Assembly (NCBI GenBank): GCA_034766995.1
Contig: CM068317.1
Span: 15,094,255-15,158,254 of the forward strand
Length of the DNA: 64,000 nucleotides
Reading direction: 5' to 3'
From: Acanthacorydalis orientalis
Taxonomy: Eukaryota > Arthropoda > Insecta > Megaloptera > Corydalidae
Positions 1-11,260 of this stretch are shown one piece after another (positions within the stretch are counted from its first letter, which is position 1; the number at the start of each line of letters is the position of its first letter). Both the position numbers and the translations under genes were made by a program. Below the pieces are notes generated by a model that worked only from the letters and a program-made list of their open reading frames with translations, was not told where the DNA came from and ran no database searches.

Positions 1-26
1 TCACTTCCGTAACAGAGGGTGGACTT

Positions 27-430
27 TTGGTCTTGGTGTGGTTTCGGTCTCACCATAGCGAGTTTATGCAGCCAATTATTTTCTTTGCTTCTTGTAATCG
101 GTGTTTGATTTCTCTGTCACCTATTCCGTTTTTATCTTCTACCGCCCCTAGATATTTAAACTCTTCAACTTGTTCAATTGTTGAGTCAACTTTTATAAGT
201 ATTTCAATTTTTTTTTCGCTACTCACGCCCAAAAACTCCGCCTTTTTCAAACTTACATGTAATCCCCATTTATCATATTCTATATAAAGTCGTTTTATCA
301 TAAATTTCAGATCGTATGAGTCTTGAGAAATTACGCCTGGTCGTCGGCAAAACTTAACGTAAAAAGGTTATGGTCTCCAACAGGTACTCCCATGCCTACG
401 CAGCTTTTTTGGGCGTCAAAGGTTGGTAAT
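27..430 (-). pseudogene. RTE-like LINE reverse transcriptase fragment
   Basis: Read on the minus strand, this stretch encodes the back half of a non-LTR reverse transcriptase palm. A degenerate FADDQ (Y/FADD-type) catalytic box lies around 330-345. It is followed, after a frame break, by an 83-residue frame at 50-301 with the motifs EYDKWGLHVSLKKAE and EQVEEFKYLG, which are typical of RTE-type and related endonuclease/reverse-transcriptase elements. The frame is broken and runs off the window edge, so this is a dead copy. It belongs to the same broad family as the fragment at 23590-24050. The family assignment is from motif recognition only. Confidence 0.75.
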
Positions 431-735
431 GAGCCTCGGGGTTGTGTAGGGTGCCGATATCTACACAACACTAAAACCCCAAGTAACACTCACTGAAATC
501 CATAATTTCTACCAATAAATCCTACTTCCACGACCACGTATGCGTGATCCCCGGGCAATGCATGGCGTACACTGGGTGTACGTTATGTAGCGGACGGAAG
601 AGGGTGGAAGACGAGTTTCCAGCGCCTTAAAACTGGGAAATTTTCGGCTAAGGGAAGGAGAGCCCGACAAAAAGACCCTGGTCCTCCAAGTATGGGGGTT
701 CGGACGTTGGACCAGCAACCCAACACATGTAAAAA
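431..735. repeat. GC-rich repeat-like segment, unclassified
   Basis: This stretch is much richer in G+C than its surroundings and abuts the LINE fragment. The minus strand has a 69-residue open frame (509-718) without recognisable motifs. It is probably part of the same or a neighbouring retroelement, such as an untranslated or ORF1 region, but nothing in it identifies a family. Confidence 0.35.
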
Positions 736-750
736 CTATTAAAACGCTAA

Positions 751-1064
751 AATACCTTAAAAGAATTGAAAATAAATGAGGAAAACCCAGTATATGAAAT
801 TAAAAACAACTCAGCTATATTATCAGAAACTCTAGGAAATATCACCACTAACGATAACAGCAATAATGAATCTGTTACCAAATTTTTGACTTCAACAAAA
901 GTATATTTTGCAGATGTCCTTCCTTAGTCGGAAACATTATTAGATTATTTTGAGCAAAAAAAAGACTACAGTGAAATACTTAACGTTAGAAAATTTCGGA
1001 TGTCAATTGAACAAAAATTGTACAAGAATAATGGTCAGTCACTTCATAGTCATTTCACAAAATA
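751..1064 (+). pseudogene. Broken open frame of unknown origin
   Basis: A frame of about 100 codons is interrupted by a single in-frame TAG at 925-927 and ends at a TAA near 1062. The composition is coding-like (acidic and polar, Asn/Ser-rich first half), but no family was recognised. It may be a decayed transposon gene. There is no start codon or splice context I would trust. Confidence 0.25.
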
Positions 1065-1976
1065 ACATAGAAATACAAAATATAAACACACACATTTAAC
1101 TGAATTGTTTCTACGTATGTACATACTTTTATTTGGTACAAAGAAGAATAAACTTGAAGTATGTATGTAAAAATACCTTTTAATTGTCGTTTTTTATGTA
1201 TTTTATTAGTTTATTCGATTATTAGTGTTTTTCGATTTTCTGGCTGTGCCACTCCTGTCAGCACGGATAATCGAGATTGTACTGTATATAAGAATAGAGT
1301 TTTGCTCTTACAAGAAACATATGGCGTATTTTAATTAATTTTTAAGTACCTGGGTGGTGGTAATATGACCAAAGTTAGTAAAGGTTTAAATTACGTTACA
1401 AATCATGCGCAATGCCTCCTTAGTAGCAAAGTATTGTTCTAATATAATATTTTGGTGTGATATGTAAAATATTATGATTTCTTCTGTTTTATTAAAATAA
1501 TGTAAATTATTAATATTCTTTTAAAATATTTACATTAGAGTTAATGTATAAATTTATACCTTGAACTAGAAATAGCGGATGTCACATTAATGTAGAATTT
1601 ATAATAGTTAATATAAGTTTATTAAACGCGATACGAATATATATTTATTTTCATTTTATTATCTATTGAAGTATTAATTACGTATTATGAAATACGAACT
1701 TCAGATATTTACATAAAAAAATTATAATTATTTATGAATGTTTTATAACCTTAAAAGTGAACCGTAACTGAAAATGAGCATTTTACTTTATATTTCGACG
1801 TACATATATTATGATTGCTAATAATTTATTAAAATAGAGAAAATTTATAATGTTAACAGCGTGTATATTTTGGTCCAAATTGATTGATCAATGATTTATA
1901 TTTTATAAAAGATTTTTTTTATTGTAAAATATAATAACACTATATTATAATAAATACTGAAATAGAAAGAAATGTA
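1065..1976. other. AT-rich interval, no gene seen
   Basis: AT-rich sequence with no convincing open frame, splice-bounded exon or transposon terminus on either strand. Confidence 0.5.
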
Positions 1977-3067
1977 CTAGGGTGTAACATATGAAATTGA
2001 GGAATTTGTAGGTGAGAATTAAAACGCAATATTTTTCACAAAACAAAATATATTTAATCAAAATAAGTTCCATCAGCTTCAATAGTCTTTTACAAACGAG
2101 AAATTAGATTGTTTATCCCATTTTTATAAAAATCGACATTTTGAGGGCTTATAAAATCTTCGAATCGTTGAATCACTTCTTTTCGGTTTCGGATTTTTTT
2201 ATTTCTTAAATAATATTCCAAGCGGCGAAAAAGATGATAGTCTGTCGGTGAAAGATCTGGTGAATAAGGGGGATGCGGTAAAATTTCATAATTTAATGAA
2301 TTTAATTTGGAAATTGTGATTCGAGATGTGCGTGGTCGAGCATTGTGTTGCAATAGTATTGGCCCATATTTATTGATTAGCATTGACTGTTTTATTTTTA
2401 ATTTTTCATTCATATTGTCGATTTCACGACAATATGAATCAGCCATAATTGCTTCACCTGGTATTAAAAAAAATAATGAATTATTTCTTTATTCGTTCAG
2501 CACACAGTAACCATAAGTTTTTTTTGGTGTAATGACGGCTTGGGTGCGTGTCCTGGAGCTTCATTTACATTTAACTATTGTCCAGATCTTTTTCTGTTAT
2601 CATACAAAATCCACTTTTCATCACAAGTAATGATTCGATTTAAAAATGTTGTTTTATCATTTCAAACCGTCAATGAAGAACACAACTCTAAGTGTCTCAG
2701 TTTCTGACCATCTGTCAATTCGCGCGGCATCCACTTATCCAACTTTTTCATCTTTCCTATTGCAGCGAGGTGACGAGAAACAGTCATAACACTAATGCTT
2801 AAATCATATGTGAGATCTCGAACCGTTGTATGTGGATTAGCTTCCACCATGGCTATCAAATGTTCTTCGTTCACAATGGTTTTGGGCCTTCCTTGAGGCT
2901 CATTGTGGAGATTCAAATTATCGAAACGAACCAAAATTGAATTGTTCTTTGGCTAGCCGACCCTTCTCAGAAAGCTCCATTGATATTTCTACCTGCTACC
3001 GCTGAATTGTGTCCCAACTTGAACTCATGTAAAAAAAGTAGACGCAAACCTTTTGTGGACATCATCC
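1977..3067 (-). mobile_element. Mariner (DD34D) element, near full-length but dead
   Basis: The minus strand encodes most of a mariner transposase, a cut-and-paste enzyme that moves DNA into TA sites. In order: an N-terminal HTH domain starting near 3062 (motifs LHEFKLGHNSA, GRNINGAF), the second HTH (2662-2934: GRPKTI, HTTVRDLTYDLSI, KMKKLDKWMPREL), the first Asp in CDEKW (around 2620), and the C-terminal catalytic part at 2090-2446 (NARPRTS, PHPPYSPDLSPTDYHLF). The second catalytic Asp is lost: the usual HDN is QHN here. Frames are broken between blocks. The low-coordinate terminus is probably near 1977. The high-coordinate end abuts another mariner, so its 5' TIR is missing. Confidence 0.85.
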
Positions 3068-3982
3068 TGTTAAAGAACGAAACAAATGGTAGTCTGATGG
3101 TACTAGGCTGGCGAATATGGTAGATGTTATACCATATCTCATCCAACCTGCAACAATTTTTGACGAGTGACCAAACTTTAATGTGGACTAGTGTTGTCAT
3201 GACGAAACACAACACCTTTGCGATTCATCAATTCTGGACGCTTCTGTTTGATGACATCATTTAATTTGACGACAGTACAGGTCCGAATTAATGGTTTGGT
3301 TCCTTGGAAGCAGCTTAAAATACACAATACCTTTGAAATCGCAACAGACTGACAACATAACCGTCTTTTGATGAATATCTGCTTTTGAAGTGCTTTGAGC
3401 AGGTTGATCTTGCTTGCTCAACGATCTTTTTCATTCAACGTTGTTGCAAACAATTCATTTCCTATTACCTGTTATTATACGTTTCAAAAATGGATCGTTT
3501 TCTTCACGTTTCAAAAGAGAAACGTAGATGTCAATGCGGTTAATGAAATGAATTTCAGTTCGTGCGGCACCCAAATATCGATCTTACCAATGTATCCAAG
3601 TTTTTTAAATTGTTTTTAACGCTCAATTTCAATATGTTAAGATTCTCAGCAATTTCTCTCATCGTTAAATGCTTCATGGATTTGATCAATGCCTTTATTT
3701 TGTCATCATCAACTTGAATTGGCCTTCCTGAGCGTAGTGCACCTTTAATATCAAAATTTCCAGACCGAAATTTAGCAAACCAATTCTGACATTGCCGTGC
3801 CGTTCAACGGCAAACAATCAATTGTTAACGAAATTGTCCATTTTCTTTTATTTAAATAAGCTCGAACTGTCAGCTGTCAGTTACATAATGAATTTGTGGT
3901 TTAGAATGAAGTTAGTTACATTTCAAGACATGTATGTCCATCTATTAGAAAGAAATACAATTACTTATTGGCCAACCCAATA
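3068..3982 (-). mobile_element. Second mariner, truncated by the first
   Basis: A separate mariner on the minus strand. Its 5' TIR (GGGTTGGCCAATAAGTAATT on the minus strand) is intact at about 3959-3979. HTH motifs FAKFRSGNFD, LRSGRP and MREIAEN lie at 3640-3800. The catalytic region (RPELMNRKGVVF, then DN.SPH and SDYHLFRSL) lies at 3070-3260. Several stops and frameshifts break it. It stops abruptly at about 3068, where the neighbouring mariner starts, so the first element probably inserted into or recombined with this one. Confidence 0.8.
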
Positions 3983-4303
3983 ACTTATACCAGTGTCACA
4001 ATTTCTGTACATCAGTTTAATAAAAATTCCATGGTTATCAAATACTTGAAAAAAGATTTTGTAAATGCAATGTTACAGTCATAAAATAAAAATCATATAA
4101 CCGAACAAATGGCTTAAAATTGAAGAAAAAATAATGTTATTTCTTAATATTGACATCGAAAAAAATAAAATCAGTGCCTTACTGCAAAGAGACTCCGAAT
4201 AAATAATTCAAAATTAGAGTTAAAACGGAATAATAGTAAAAATGAGATTTTTAATGATATTTTTGAGGTGCGATTTTAATGTAAAATTAAAAATATTTTA
4301 ATT

Positions 4304-4342
<39 letters not shown>

Positions 4343-5125
4343 CAGTAAAACAATAAGAATATTCTACTTCTTTGTTATAATAAAATTTACTATTAAACTA
4401 TCATTGTATATTTTGAATATATTTTGTATCTGGTACTGTTCTTCAATTTAATATAATCTCAATACTATTTGAATAAAAACATGTGTTTAATTAAAAATTA
4501 CCATAACAAAAATACAAATGAAAAATTCATTTTTTAAAGAGTCAATATTTATTAATAATTGTCAATATTATGTTTCATTTTAAATTGATAATTACAAAAT
4601 GCTTATATGTAAATAGACTGTTAGAAAAAACTTAAATACCACAAATGAGGTGTACAAAACTATTCGGACAAATTGGTTTCTATAACTTAATATAAATATT
4701 AAAATATCTTTAATATTAGTTCGGTAACCTTTTGAATTAATAACGTACTGTAACTTATTTAACATTAAGGTCATAAGTTTTCCTGTTGTAGCTGGATCGA
4801 TTTTATTCTATTCATACTTCAAGCGGTTAATTGATTTCTACTTATATAAAATATTATGTTCTTTTCACTATACATTTCAATTTCACAAGTACTCAATAGC
4901 ACTAGGATATTCTAGAGGACTATTGGGTAATTTATGAGTATTACACAAAAGGTAATCGTTAATAATATCGAATGTTTTGTGTAAAAGTCCTGTTAAAATT
5001 GAAAACTATTTTCGAGAGCTAATTTTCAAGCATTCTAACGAAAATTGAATTTTAAAATATTTCACTACACATGTGCTGTTAATTTTCAATAAAAAATGTT
5101 ATTTATTGCTATATACCTTTATAAT

Positions 5126-6297
5126 ACAGGTGTCCTAACGGAAAGTTTATATTTCAAGAAGTGATAACTAAAAGTCTGTTTTATGTTTAACTTATTTGTT
5201 AACAAAAACGGTATGATAAGGCACGTGATATTTATTTTTTAAAAATTAGTTTGTCGAAATGTCGCTCGTTGTGATTCCAACACTCATCAAACCGTTCCTT
5301 CAAACTGACGAAGACTCGTCTAAGAGTGTCACTGGAAATATGATTAACTTCTTGTTCGAAGTTCGCCATAATTTCAGCTATTGATGGTGAATACACTTTA
5401 TTCTTAAAGAAGCACCACATGTAGAAATCAGATAGTGGAAAATCTGCATTCCTGGGTGGTCATTTGACATCGGTTCTTCTTGAAATCTAACTTCAAAATG
5501 AAGTCATTTCCATTCAAATCTTGAACCATATGAATCTTATAGGCCTTAAGTTTTAAATCCTGTAAGAATTCGGTGTAGAGATGATTTTACCATGTTCAAC
5601 TGTCCGTTTTTCTTGAGAACTGAACAACGCGGGTCTCTATATAGAATGTCGAACGCGCTCCACATTTTTATCGGTTCTTATTGACCTTGACTGAGCACGA
5701 CGGCCATTTTTTGCTGTAGAATCGATTCTTTCGAACTTACTCATCCATTTCTTAATCAGAGTTGAACTCAGTGTTTGTCCAATATCGATAATAATTCTGA
5801 AACTTACCTCGAACAGTTATTACCAGGCCTATGACACTCACCTCGTAGTCGTGGTAACTGCTCTGTAAAGTATTGACGTGGTGATGCTAGTAGTAGGTCG
5901 GTGCTTCTGAGTTTTAAAAATTAGAGCTCTGTGTCCACTTTGAGGCAAATTTGATGCGCTTATAAAGAATGAGTGCGGTAAGAACGAACAAAGGATTGAA
6001 AGAGAAGTTCGAGGTCCAACCTATTGGTAGCGCCACCTGCTAGTATTTACATTCACTAGCCAGAGTAATTTATTGCCAGTATAAAAGAGTGTCATAGGCC
6101 TGGTTATTACAGATTCGATACTCTAGTAATACTCGCGTACGCAGAACGCGCGTTGTTCTCCCGTGTGGTGAAACATGGCAACTGAATTTTCAAGAAGTGC
6201 GCTTGCGCTTGTACCCCTGAGCACTCCCACCCCTTACTAATTCAACGCGCTATTCAAAAAACAAAAGTAAAGTTTTTGTAGGGGGCATTCTGTATTA
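5126..6297 (-). mobile_element. Internally deleted mariner-like element
   Basis: The minus strand starts with an ATG near 6175 (MFHHTGEQRAFCVREYY) and continues with HTH motifs (KKWMSKFERIDS, SIRTDKNVERVR at 5640-5790). It then jumps directly to the C-terminal end (FYMWCFFKNKVYS, DTLRRVF, FDECW at 5232-5420). The region with the catalytic acidic triad is missing, so it cannot be autonomous. Ends are degenerate inverted repeats: AATACAGGTGTCCTAACG on the left, against AATACAGAATGCCCCCTAC when the right end is read in reverse. A hAT-type MITE sits inside it. Confidence 0.7.
5824..6102. mobile_element. hAT-type MITE with perfect TIRs and TSD
   Basis: A 279-bp insertion with perfect 16-bp terminal inverted repeats (CAGGCCTATGACACTC). 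It is flanked by identical 8-bp duplications GTTATTAC at 5816-5823 and 6103-6110. The 8-bp target duplication and CAG-type end fit the hAT superfamily. There is no coding capacity, so it must have moved with a transposase supplied elsewhere. It interrupts the N-terminal coding region of the mariner-like element around it, and is therefore younger. Confidence 0.85.
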
Positions 6298-6926
6298 TAG
6301 CACCTTAATCACGTTTGTATTCTGATCATTCGAAATTGTAAAACGGTTTTAATACAAATATTTTTTATTACACCTATCTGATTCCAAAATATTTATATTT
6401 ACCTCAACAGATAAAATTCCAGAACTCAGCTCATTGCTGTTTTGTAAATACAACACGTTTACTCTTGTTTATTTATATAAATAACTTCTAGCATACTGTT
6501 TCATATAGGAGTAGCACTTCGGACTTAGTGTCGAAATAATGAGTGAGACCTCGACTCGTTTTGTTAATTTAATGGAAAGAAGCCTATTTTGATTTTAAGT
6601 TTTTATTGACAGTCAATACAAGTACGGTATAAGTTAAAACTAGTGTTGCGATCTAGATACTGACTTGCTCAGCCCAAAATTCAAAAACAAGTTTATTGAT
6701 GAACATTTATCGATACATAACGCTTACAGTTCAGGCGTTTTATGCTATCAAAGGGAGGATACGACCTCGAAAATTGTCTTTGGGACCAAACTTCGTGTAG
6801 TGGTAGGATACTCCAAAGGTATTAATATAGTTACGCATTAGCTCACACTATCGAACCATTTTCAAGAAAAAGGCGCCAAATTTTTCGCATCAGTCTTGTG
6901 AGAGAAAAACTTTTATGCGTCGGTAA

Positions 6927-6992
6927 CTAGCTTGGTAGGTAGGCGGTAGCGAGCAGCCTTGAAATGTCTGACGTGTTAGGTTCGAGTCTCGT
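6927..6992 (+). other. tRNA-like (pol III promoter-like) block, left arm
   Basis: This block resembles a tRNA gene body: an A-box-like TAGCTTGGTAGG near 6928-6939 and a B-box-like GGTTCGAGTCTCG near 6979-6991, about 50 nt apart. The D-loop GGTAG pattern between them is partly kept. It is too degenerate to be a functional tRNA gene and is embedded in the foldback arm. It is probably a tRNA-derived internal promoter, as in SINEs. Confidence 0.5.
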
Positions 6993-7407
6993 TCATGTAG
7001 TTTTTTTTTCTTCTCTGAATTATTATTGGATGTATTCTATTAAAAAAAATATTTAAGTAATGATGAAATAACATTTTCTTATAATTTTCTTTTGAAAAAC
7101 GCACTTTCAAAAATTTTTACAATTTTACTTCAGAAAACAATTTTTTCTCGAATTTTTGTAATTTTTAGCATTATTTTGCAAACATATTCGTATATTAAAG
7201 TGTTCATGTTGGCAGAATAATGCAAAAAATTAAAAAAAAATGTGAAAAAAACATTTTCTGAAATAAAATTTTAAAGAATTTAAAAAAGGTAATTTTTCGA
7301 AAGAAAATTGCTAGAAAATGTTATTTCATCTTTATTTAAATATTTTTTTGAATAAAATGTATTAAAAGCATTAAATAATTATTCAGGTGGAGAAAAAAAA
7401 CTGCAAG

Positions 7408-7475
7408 AAACGAGCGAGACTCGAATCTGACACGTCAAAGCCTGCGTGTTACCGTACAGCTATCAAGCTAGGAGT
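7408..7475 (-). other. tRNA-like (pol III promoter-like) block, right arm
   Basis: The mirror copy of the left-arm block. On the minus strand it reads TAGCTTGATAGCTGTACGG (A-box region), then a CAGGCTTTGACGTGTC stem-loop-like stretch and AGATTCGAGTCTCG (B-box). This copy looks more tRNA-like than the left one. Two convergent pol III-type promoters would transcribe the palindrome from both sides. Confidence 0.5.
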
Positions 7476-8248
7476 GTTAAGGAAATAATTTCTCTTACAA
7501 GATGCAGAAACTTTGGAGCCTTTTTTCTCAAAAACGGCTAGATAGTGCGAGCTAGTACGTTACTATATTAATACCTTTGGGATACCCTACTACTACACTA
7601 AGTTTGGTCCCAAAGTCAATTTCCTAGGTCGTATCCTCCCCTTGTAAGACATTCATTGTTTTGTATTGTGCTGCGCCACGTAAGGCCGTTATAATGCGTA
7701 TTGACAAAGATCAAGGTTTTGTGTCGTGTTCTGGATTTTGTTTAATGTTTTGGGCTTAAGTCACTGGATAAAATTTTTAAAAATCAGCGTAATATGCCTA
7801 GAGCATAGCGTGACCCACCAATATATCGTTTCTGCAGGCATACCAATTATATTTACAGATATTATACAGTTTAAATTTATTTTGTCATAATACTAGCAGT
7901 CCAAAGCCATTAATTTACAGTATACTGAAATAAAATATTTTTGGATCATTTGACACTGAATAATAGAAGCAAGTTTATGAGACCTGACCCTTTTGAATAA
8001 AGATACGGTTTTTCCATACCTTTGAATTGCCTTAAATGTATTCTATGTATAGTAAATTAATTTTAAGTTAGAATTTCTAAGTGAATAATGAGATTTTAAT
8101 GATAAATAATTAGATAAATAAAAATAAATATGAACCTTCAACACATACCATTCTATCATTAAAACATAGCTTTTTCGAAACACTGTACAATTTAACAATT
8201 TTCGGTCTTATTTTATTCCATTTGAAGATTAGAAACAGTACTCGAATC

Positions 8249-9159
8249 TACTAGAAGTCGTCAAAAAGTTGGGTAAATCCTGACACAGAGTACTATTTAA
8301 TGGAAAGTGTAAGAACTTCCATACTGTAATTTAATAGTTGAAACCTCCTTACAATGTATAACAAGTTTAAATTTGTTCGGTTCAGTCAGTTAGTATTGAA
8401 GTATAATTTTATGAAACAGGTTTTTAAATCCTGAAAAAATGGATTACAAACACCTCAGCAATAAGAACTCTAAACCTTGGTCTCAGCTTCAGTGATGTGA
8501 ATTCTCAGAAAATTCAAATCTAAAGCGCCATGATCACGTGATTCCAGCGAAATTAGCAAACGCTGTACCTTTTGTTCGAGAGTTAAAACGAGGAGAACGA
8601 ATTTTGCGCTAACATGTTTCATATTCAAGTTTGTCATTAAAATGATTTAAACCAAACTGTAAGATTTGTTCAGATCTTCAGAAATTTCAAAAACAGTCCA
8701 TCGTCTATTTTATCAACAAATTCCACCGACTTTGTTAATGTTATCGTCGGTTTTTGATGTTGAAGGACGTCCCTATTTTACTTCATCCTCAGTAGATTCA
8801 CAGCATTGGTTAGATTCCATTACAAAATCACTCGAACAATTTGTAAACTGTCTTCGAGTCACTGCAGAATTTCCATAAACTAACACTAACATTTTCCAGG
8901 ATTTTCTTTGCACTTTTATGAAGTTTTAAACAAAATTTATCGTTTCTCGTTGTTCATGATCCATTTTTTTATGAGAATATTAAAAACTAATCTTTGCAAA
9001 ATCGTATTTCAATACTAATTGATTAAACTGAAGAAATTGAAACTTGTTACATATTGTAAAAATGTTTCAATGATTAAATTACAGTATGAAAATTCCGTCT
9101 CTTTCTACTATGAGGAGCTCTGTGTTGGAATTCACCGTTCTTTTTGACCACTCCTCGTA
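8249..9159 (-). mobile_element. Mariner/IS630-like element with long TIRs
   Basis: The two ends are inverted repeats of roughly 160 bp. The left (TACTAGAAGTCGTCAAAAAG) aligns with the reverse of the right (TACGAGGAGTGGTCAAAAAG), and similarity continues through CATACTGTAATTTAAT and AGTATTGAA blocks. Between them the minus strand keeps an HTH-region remnant (GRPSTSKTDDNINKV, NRRWTVFEISEDLN at 8670-8780) with stops. This resembles N-terminal transposase regions of mariner/Tc1-type elements. At about 0.9 kb the catalytic domain is missing. Confidence 0.65.
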
Positions 9160-9259
9160 TTTATTAGATAAAGAAACTCATATTAAAGTTTTTTCACCTC
9201 AGCTGTGTTTTCTGCAGCTTAATTTGCTAATACTCTAGAAATTCAAACGAGTTGTCACT

Positions 9260-9560
9260 CTGTAGCCAAAATAGAGATAGATGGCATCGTTGAAATGTTT
9301 TTGAGATCAAAAAAACTTTACAAATTAAAATTCCAGAATTACATTGGAAACGACGATTTAAAAACGTACAGAGACATTTTCGATTCTATGCCATATGGAG
9401 AGTATATTATAAATAAAAAAAAATCATCGATAATATTCACAAACGAATGGGTACGCTACTTTCTCAATGCGTAAAAAAAATAAAACATTGGTGGAAGGAA
9501 AAAGCTGACCAATGGAACGCTGAATCAATTACGTCACGACAATAATGGGTTACTACCAGC
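9260..9560 (+). pseudogene. Mutator-like transposase fragment
   Basis: The plus strand encodes KIEIDGIVEMFLRSKKLYKL, then NYIGNDDLKTYRDI and PYGE. After a frameshift it encodes NIHKRMGTLL and KIKHWWKEKADQWN. This arrangement (a DGDSKT-like acidic motif, then a KRMG block) recalls the transposase-like domain of Mutator-type elements found in insect genomes. It is short, frameshifted and without visible termini. The assignment is from memory of motifs and remains moderate. Confidence 0.5.
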
Positions 9561-10231
9561 GTGTGAAGTAAAATGTCGACTTGAAAAAAATACTAAAATA
9601 ATCTACTATATATGCCCTTTAAAAATTATATCTTAGTTTTACAATAAAACATTATTTTCCATGTGAAAAAAGTTCATGAAAATAGGTTATTTTTGAGGCC
9701 TTAAAAGGTTTACATGCCCTTAATAAGATTCTTTCTATTGTACATACAATCTTGTTACTACAATTTACCATACCGTTTTTGTCTTTTTAACTAATTTATT
9801 ATCATTTCATGCTCATCAACATCTTTCTATATTTTTTTATCTTTTAATCGAATTAGCTGGTTCAAAATCAAGATTTATCTACTTTAACATAAACACCTGA
9901 AAATATATGATGAAAACAGTACGATAATTTTTAAGTTGGGAATGTTTTGATTAAATTCTTTATTGATTTGTTTGTTCGAATGCTTTTGTACATTTCATTT
10001 ATGTTGATCGAGTGACTAAATAAGGTTCTCTAAACATTTATATAAATTTTTTTATTAAATATCTTTTAAATATCGAAAAGCAGACATTATAAGCTGCAAT
10101 ATTTATTGCTAAAAAATGAATTCTCTACTTGTTTGTTTGTCTGTTTTTTGTAACACTTAAATATATAATTTATCTTCGTCCAAATAATTTTTAGAGTAAC
10201 TCTATATATCATGTTCAGTATTTTTGTACAA

Positions 10232-10236
<5 letters not shown>
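9561..10236. other. AT-rich interval, no gene seen
   Basis: No exon, RNA gene or transposon end could be supported here. It ends in a ~30-bp (TA)n tract at 10237-10265. Confidence 0.5.
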
Positions 10237-10268
<32 letters not shown>

Positions 10269-10432
10269 AAATATTTACAAATTAATTATTAAAATACACT
10301 TGTATTTGACACCTGTAATTGAATAGCGTACGATATAGTTGAGTATTTGTGTACCTTATAACTTATCCAGCGGCATTTATGTAAACGAAACAACAACGTT
10401 TATATTGTGTGCGTATTTTTAGTATAAACATT

Positions 10433-10880
10433 TTATCGACGAACCAGAACGATCCCGTTAAAAGGGTTACACGTTAAAAATAAATTCTCAGCACGGACCC
10501 GAGAGATGGGCGCGTACGATGGCACATGGTTGATATGTGTGTGTTTGTGTGCACACATGTGGGAGGGGCACAGAGTTGTATGAGAAAACATGTATGGTGT
10601 TTTTGTTTGTGTATACACGACCGAGGACGCTATCGCTCTGTTGAATGTGTCCAAGCATGATCTGCACGAACGACACCACACCGTCAACGTCGCGACGTAC
10701 GGTTCGTCGAGCAAAGGACGATCTTGTCATACTGCTTATTCTCATACAACGACACACAAACTTATTCATGCGTTTGCTAAAACGGATGTCGGTAATCGAC
10801 GGAGTGTAGTCGGAGTCTTTTCCTCTGCGTTACATCTACGCTTTTTACTCTCTAGCCAACTCTCGACATAGTGAAAGAAC
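10433..10880. other. CpG- and GC-richer segment, possible 5' exon or promoter
   Basis: An island of higher GC with many CpG dinucleotides (for example CGTCGCGACGTACGG near 10690) in an otherwise AT-rich region. It contains a short GT/CA-rich stretch at 10530-10570. Overlapping open frames exist on both strands (93 codons each), but none has motifs and the overlap argues against coding. It does not resemble the repeats elsewhere in the window. A promoter or 5' untranslated exon of a plus-strand gene, perhaps the one with the exon at 26658, is one possibility. No TATA box or donor site could be fixed. Confidence 0.3.
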
Positions 10881-11212
10881 GATTCTGGTTATAACCACAT
10901 GAACGTATACACATGTTACATATGAGCATCAATATAATCCATTATGTATGAGAACTAATCAGATACATCTATTTAAAATCTACAGTCACTGATGGATTTT
11001 CATGTATACGATTTTAATCCCTGTTATCAAAAATAAAGCATACCATAAATAAGAAATATAAAAAAAAACGTACTTTAAATCTTTTCACGTTTGAGGTTAA
11101 AAACAATTTAAATGTAAATATTATTATTATTTTTTTATATAACGTACTTCTTTTCAGTTCAATGACCACACATGAACGTTTTAAATAAATGTCAAAGTTT
11201 ATCTCTATTGGA

Positions 11213-11260
<48 letters not shown>

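Larger units (their letters stand above)
6749..7644. mobile_element. Foldback element, 0.9-kb near-palindrome
   Basis: The whole segment is an imperfect inverted repeat. The outer arms match closely (GGAGGATACGACCT at the left; the same on the reverse strand near 7630-7640), and the similarity continues inward through an AT-rich central region with a centre near 7195. Each arm contains a tRNA-like block. No open reading frame is present. A solitary copy of the outermost ~100 bp occurs at 26090-26188, so this is a repeated family. No clear target duplication was seen. Confidence 0.75.

Noticed and set aside
6927..6992. A true tRNA gene in the foldback arm
   Set aside because: The acceptor stem does not pair and the anticodon arm is poor. 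It is treated as tRNA-derived promoter sequence.
10433..10871. Three overlapping ~93-codon frames on both strands as a gene
   Set aside because: Mutual overlap in a GC-rich stretch lacking stops, with no motif, start context or splice site. Kept only as a compositional feature.
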